From Mycolicibacterium psychrotolerans (lineage in GTDB: Bacteria > Actinomycetota > Actinomycetes > Mycobacteriales > Mycobacteriaceae), in contig NZ_AP022574.1 in NCBI RefSeq assembly GCF_010729305.1, forward strand, positions 5,332,001 to 5,396,000: a DNA stretch of 64,000 nt. Direction: 5' to 3'. The notes beneath the pieces are model-generated. The model did not search any database. It was not told the DNA's origin and was given only the letters and a program-made list of their open reading frames with translations. A program made the translations under genes and the position numbers. Below, one piece after another: positions 60,839 to 64,000 of the stretch (positions are counted from its first letter, which is position 1; each line of letters opens with the position of its first letter).

Positions 60839-60871
60839 GACACAATTGAATTGTGCACAATCAATTGTGTC
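60839..60871. promoter_or_regulatory. Tandem OhrR operators
   Basis: CACAATTGAATTGTG (60841-60855) is a perfect palindrome of the OhrR type, and CACAAT-ca-ATTGTG (60856-60869) follows directly. The outer GACACAATTG/CAATTGTGTC arms make a larger nested repeat. Two boxes suggest cooperative repression of ohrR-ohr. The site also reaches within two bases of the imuB stop. Confidence 0.8.
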
Positions 60872-60872
60872 G

Positions 60873-62450
60873 TCACTCATACCTGCCTTCGACGTACCAC
60901 CGCCGCTGGCGGTAACACAGCAACAGTGCCTCCCCCTGGTCCCGGTCACCGCCGATCAGCACCTGGGCCCGCGCCGTCCGGCCACTCGGAGAAGCCGCGG
61001 TGTCCCACCAGCGTTCGTCGACGGGCCACGGCCCGGTCCACCAGGACAGCCGGCCTGACCGCCCCGGCGCGTCCAGCCGGGCGGGGGTGGCGGAGAACAG
61101 TCCGCGAGCGGTGACCCGCACCGGATTGCCCTCGCCGTCGAGCAGTTCGACCGGGTCGTCGAGGAGCACCGTCGGCGACGGCTCGGGCAGCTGCCCGGGC
61201 CAGGGCGCCGCGGGATCCGCCCGGGGCACGAGCTCATCGCCGAGCGGGGTCAGCGTGATGCGCTCGGCCGGGCCCCGCCCCCCGCTGAGGACCGGAACCT
61301 TCACCGCATCGGGACCGAGCAGTCCCTGCACCCGCACCAGCGCCCGCCGCGCGCGCAGCCTGTCCTCCTCACCGATCCCTCCCCACAGCGGCAGCTGCAG
61401 CGCCTCGGCCGACACCACCTCCACCGGACGCAGCCGCAGCACGGTGATCGGCGCTCCGGGCCGCTCGTCTTCGCGACGGCGGTTCAGCCAGCCGTCGAGT
61501 TGCCAGCGCACCCGGTCGGCGGTGGCATCCTCGGTCAGCGGTTCGGCGCAGCGCCAGACCCGTTCGAGCTCGGCGCCGGTGGCGGTCACCGCGTGGATGG
61601 CCAGCCGGGTGCATCCCACCCCCGCGGCCTCGAGGGTGCGGTGCAGCCGGCCCGCGAGCGACCGCCCCGCGAAGGCGGCCGCATCCACCCGGTCGATGGG
61701 GGGATCGCAGTCCAGCACCGCATCGAGTTCCTGCTCGGGGTCGCGGCCCGACGGTCCGCGGCCGGGTTCTCCCCGCGCCAGGCGGTGCGCGACCACCGCA
61801 TCGACCCCGAAGCGGGAAGCCACATCGCTGCGGGACAGCTCGGCGAACTGCCCGACCGTCCGGATACCCATGCGCCACAACAGGTCGACCAGGTCCGCCC
61901 GACTCCCGGAGGCCAGGCTGGGCTCGGTGGCCAACTGCCGGATGGAGAGCCCCGACAGGAATTCCGCATCCCCACCCGGGTCGATGATCCGGCCCGCCCT
62001 GGCGGCGAAGACCGCCGTAAGCAGCTGATCGGCGATGCCGACCTGACATTCGGCGCCCACCGCGGCCACCGCGTCGACCAGCCGTTCGGCGGTGGCCTGT
62101 TCGGAGCCGAAGTACCGCGCCGCCCCCCGGACCGTCAGCGCCAGCAGCCCCGGCCGGAGCACCTCCGCCCGGGGCACCAGGTCGTCGACGGCCGCCGTGA
62201 CGTGTTCGAAATGCCGAGCGTCGCGGGCCGGATCGGCGGCGACGACGTGCAGTTCCGGGCAGCGGGCCTGCGACTCCCGCCGCCGCAGCCCGCGCCGCAC
62301 CCCCGTCGCCCGCGCGGCCGCCGAACACGCCACCACCCGGTTGGCCAGGGTGACCGCGACCGGGACCGTCGGCGGCAGACCGGCCGCCGCCGCGGCGGCC
62401 ACGGCCGGCCAGTCCATGCACCAGAGCGCCAGCACCCTGGACGCGGACAT
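60873..62450 (-). CDS. imuB: ImuB, Y-family polymerase-like mutasome subunit
   Basis: A 525-residue Y-family homologue without catalytic competence: the start LALWCMDWPAV replaces the catalytic hand, and TVRGAARYFGSE replaces the SxDE active-site pair. It retains a little-finger region and long C-terminal tail, which in M. tuberculosis binds the beta clamp and DnaE2. The ATG directly abuts the imuA' stop. Confidence 0.9.
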   Translation of the reverse strand: MSASRVLALWCMDWPAVAAAAAAGLPPTVPVAVTLANRVVACSAAARATGVRRGLRRRESQARCPELHVVAADPARDARHFEHVTAAVDDLVPRAEVLRPGLLALTVRGAARYFGSEQATAERLVDAVAAVGAECQVGIADQLLTAVFAARAGRIIDPGGDAEFLSGLSIRQLATEPSLASGSRADLVDLLWRMGIRTVGQFAELSRSDVASRFGVDAVVAHRLARGEPGRGPSGRDPEQELDAVLDCDPPIDRVDAAAFAGRSLAGRLHRTLEAAGVGCTRLAIHAVTATGAELERVWRCAEPLTEDATADRVRWQLDGWLNRRREDERPGAPITVLRLRPVEVVSAEALQLPLWGGIGEEDRLRARRALVRVQGLLGPDAVKVPVLSGGRGPAERITLTPLGDELVPRADPAAPWPGQLPEPSPTVLLDDPVELLDGEGNPVRVTARGLFSATPARLDAPGRSGRLSWWTGPWPVDERWWDTAASPSGRTARAQVLIGGDRDQGEALLLCYRQRRWYVEGRYE

Positions 62451-63152
62451 CTAGCCGTTCACCGCACGGACCGGTCGGGTCGCACGTCCCCGGGTCCGCA
62501 TCGCCAGCCGCACCCGGCTGATCCGGCCACAGCCCGGCGTGGGCGCCCCGCCGCCTGCACCGGCGATGTCGTAGCCGCTGACCTTCGCCTCCAGCCGGGC
62601 CGACGCCCCCTGCCAGTTCCCGTCCGTGACGAGCAGCGTGCACCCGCGCTGACGGGCCCGGGCCACCACCGCCCGGGCCCGGGAGGGCGGGACCGACCGG
62701 CCGCCCAGACCGAGGACCACCAGATCCATCCCGTCCATCAGGACCGCGGCCACCTCGACGGGGTCGGCGCCCGGCTCCGGAATCACCGCGATCCGGCTGA
62801 GGTCCGCCCCCATCTCCACCGCCGCGAGCAGCCCGACGTCCGGCTGGCCGATGATCGCGACATGGCCGCCCTCGGCCGTCACGGCGGCCACGATGCTCAA
62901 CTCCAGCGACCGCGCCCCCGACAGAATCGCCACGGTTCCCCGAGGCAAGGACAACGAATCGGGCATCGGCAGCAAAGAATCCGGGGGCGAAAACGGCACC
63001 GGCCCCGCGGCCGCCACGGGCGCCGGACGACGGCCGGCGCCCACTTTCCCGGACACCGCCGCCATCTGTCGGCGAAGCTGTTCCAGCTGCTCAGCACGGG
63101 TGACCGAGGCGCGATCCAACGTCTTCACCCCCGTCACAGCAGCACCTTGCAC
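62451..63152 (-). CDS. imuA': ImuA', RecA-like mutasome subunit
   Basis: A 233-residue RecA-fold accessory protein of the mutasome (SLPRGTVAILSGARSLELSIVAAVTAEGGHVAIIG; VEMGADLSRIAVIPEP). It lacks a canonical Walker A lysine. GAGG lies eight bases before the GTG at 63152. The upstream SOS box at 63174-63189 puts imuA'-imuB under LexA with dnaE2. Confidence 0.9.
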   Translation of the reverse strand: MQGAAVTGVKTLDRASVTRAEQLEQLRRQMAAVSGKVGAGRRPAPVAAAGPVPFSPPDSLLPMPDSLSLPRGTVAILSGARSLELSIVAAVTAEGGHVAIIGQPDVGLLAAVEMGADLSRIAVIPEPGADPVEVAAVLMDGMDLVVLGLGGRSVPPSRARAVVARARQRGCTLLVTDGNWQGASARLEAKVSGYDIAGAGGGAPTPGCGRISRVRLAMRTRGRATRPVRAVNG

Positions 63153-63173
63153 ATCATCGGCCTCACCCTATGT

Positions 63174-63189
63174 TCGAATATGTGTTCGA
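63174..63189. promoter_or_regulatory. LexA SOS box of imuA'-imuB
   Basis: TCGAAT-atgt-GTTCGA matches the mycobacterial SOS box with one substitution in the left arm. It lies 21 bases before the imuA' start and between divergent genes. Confidence 0.88.
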
Positions 63190-63253
63190 TATCGCCAGTA
63201 AACACCGGGCCACCGACATCGTCAACCGGCGCAACCGTGACACTGCCGAATAG

Positions 63254-63271
63254 TGTCATTGACAAATGTCA
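63254..63271. promoter_or_regulatory. Alternating TGTCA/TGACA half-sites before esterase gene
   Basis: TGTCA-t-TGACA-aa-TGTCA gives three half-sites in alternating orientation 24 bases before the esterase GTG. This suggests binding of a symmetric regulator, none of which is evident nearby. Confidence 0.35.
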
Positions 63272-63294
63272 TCATTGGGCGTTGTATCCGATCC

Positions 63295-64000
63295 GTGCTC
63301 AACGCAGAGACGGCAGCCGCGCTGCCGCAGCGCGGTTCCTGGCGATCCCGCGGCGCGGCCGCGCTGGCCGGCCTGACGCTGCGCCAACTCAGCCTCGTGA
63401 TCCCGCCCGGTCAGCCGTGGGGGCTGTGGACCTCCCGACAGATCGTCGCCCGCCTGATGGACACCTTCGGGCCGTCCCTGGCCGGGACCCGGGTCGAACG
63501 GGTCGATGTCCGCACACCCGACGGACACCGCGTGGTGGGCGAATGGGTGTGGGGCGCGGGCGTTCCCCGCGACACCACCCGCGCGATCTACTTCGTGCAC
63601 GGCAGCGGTTACGTCCTGTGCTCGACCCGCACCCACCGGCGGCTGGTCTCCTGGCTGTCCCGGCTGACCGGCGTCGGCGTCTTCAGCATCGACTACCGCC
63701 TTGCGCCGCGGCACCGGTTCCCCACTGCCGCAGAGGATGTCCGTCACGGCTGGGACTGGTTGACCGGAAACTGCGGCATCGCGCCCGAACGTATCGTGCT
63801 GGCCGGCGACTCCGCGGGCGGCCACCTCGGCGTCGATCTGCTGTTGCAGCCCGACGTCTGCCATCCCGCAGGCGTGGTGCTGATATCGCCGCTGGTGGAC
63901 CTGACGTTCACCCTGGCCCGATCGCGGGAACGCACCCGCCCCGACCCCACCATGCGGTCGCACCACGCCATCCGGCTGGTCGATTTGTATTGCACCGGAA
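63295..64000 (+). CDS. HSL-family esterase/lipase (3' end cut off by window)
   Basis: At least 235 residues of an alpha/beta hydrolase of the hormone-sensitive lipase type (LipF/LipN-like). The oxyanion motif reads HGSGY (from the usual HGGG), with SIDYRLAP and nucleophile motif GDSAGGHLG. The GTG at 63295 begins the typical N-terminus MLNAETAAALPQRGSWRSR. It probably hydrolyses short acyl esters. Confidence 0.8.
   Translation, partial: MLNAETAAALPQRGSWRSRGAAALAGLTLRQLSLVIPPGQPWGLWTSRQIVARLMDTFGPSLAGTRVERVDVRTPDGHRVVGEWVWGAGVPRDTTRAIYFVHGSGYVLCSTRTHRRLVSWLSRLTGVGVFSIDYRLAPRHRFPTAAEDVRHGWDWLTGNCGIAPERIVLAGDSAGGHLGVDLLLQPDVCHPAGVVLISPLVDLTFTLARSRERTRPDPTMRSHHAIRLVDLYCTG

Noticed and set aside
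1..64000. CRISPR arrays, tRNA, rRNA, transposases, integrases or phage genes
   Set aside because: I looked for regularly spaced repeats, tRNA-like T-arm sequences and DDE/integrase motifs and saw none, although short GC-rich hairpins are common.

Overview
The window is high-GC actinobacterial DNA, and its gene content points to a fast-growing, pigmented mycobacterium (Mycolicibacterium-like). Supporting signs are a full mfpEDCBA locus, dnaE2 plus imuA'/imuB with mycobacterial SOS boxes, a SAM-IV riboswitch ahead of metY-metX, an FHA-ABC transporter of the Rv1747 type, and an acrA1/htdY/iunH neighbourhood. From memory, gene order from about 9.8 kb onward follows M. tuberculosis Rv3328c to Rv3395c (sigJ, dacB1, yhjD, trpS, metY/metX, folD, mfp, trmL, nitroreductase, dnaE2, htdY, acrA1, iunH, imuB, imuA'), interrupted by lineage-specific insertions. 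Genes are densely packed and often overlap by 1-8 bases. No stretch over 300 bases lacks a gene; the longest gap (46417-46652) is a divergent promoter region. I saw no rRNA, tRNA, insertion sequence, prophage or CRISPR array.

1-8.6 kb: the end of a carotenoid cluster on the minus strand (glycosyltransferase, MmpL/RND transporter, crtE, crtI running off the left edge) with a divergent TetR gene, then a CxxC carboxymuconolactone-decarboxylase-like protein, another TetR, and an NAD-dependent epimerase gene broken by a stop codon. 8.6-16.5 kb: an OYE-family oxidoreductase, a SigJ-type sigma factor, an amine/aldehyde catabolic set (aldehyde dehydrogenase divergent from an Lrp regulator and a class III aminotransferase), a lactonase-like beta-propeller, and two tandem small secreted paralogues with matching upstream repeats. 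16.3-24.3 kb: a 51-codon gene behind a SigF-like promoter, a membrane metallophosphoesterase, dacB-like peptidase, yhjD, trpS, MarR with a divergent DinB-like gene, a secreted lipase and xthA.

24.3-30.9 kb: hydrolase, SAM-IV riboswitch, metY-metX-methyltransferase operon, and a fatty acyl desaturase with its ferredoxin reductase. 31-37.3 kb: a TetR/flavin monooxygenase pair, a ZIP metal transporter with a frameshifting 17-bp duplication, DUF3017-folD, a second OYE enzyme, and a TetR/SnoaL pair. 37.4-42 kb: the Rv1747-type transporter, a TetR fragment lacking its DNA-binding domain, and nsrR-hmp for nitric oxide defence. 42-46.8 kb: the mfpABCDE conservon (histidine kinase-like, roadblock, DUF742, GTPase, pentapeptide-repeat gyrase protector) with a 50-codon gene facing away from it.

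46.8-64 kb: hydrolase, trmL, nitroreductase, SOS-controlled dnaE2, a degenerate GGDEF membrane protein, htdY, an NCS1 permease with GntR regulator, an acyl-CoA reductase fused to a second SDR, iunH, ohr-ohrR, SOS-controlled imuA'-imuB, and a partial HSL-family esterase. DnaE2, ImuA' and ImuB together form the mycobacterial mutasome, all within about 14 kb. I found no clearly unprecedented multi-gene system. The most unusual items are the duplicated 40-bp phased repeat before the secreted paralogues, the two recently broken genes, the shared palindromic intergenic element, and several unusually good operator palindromes.
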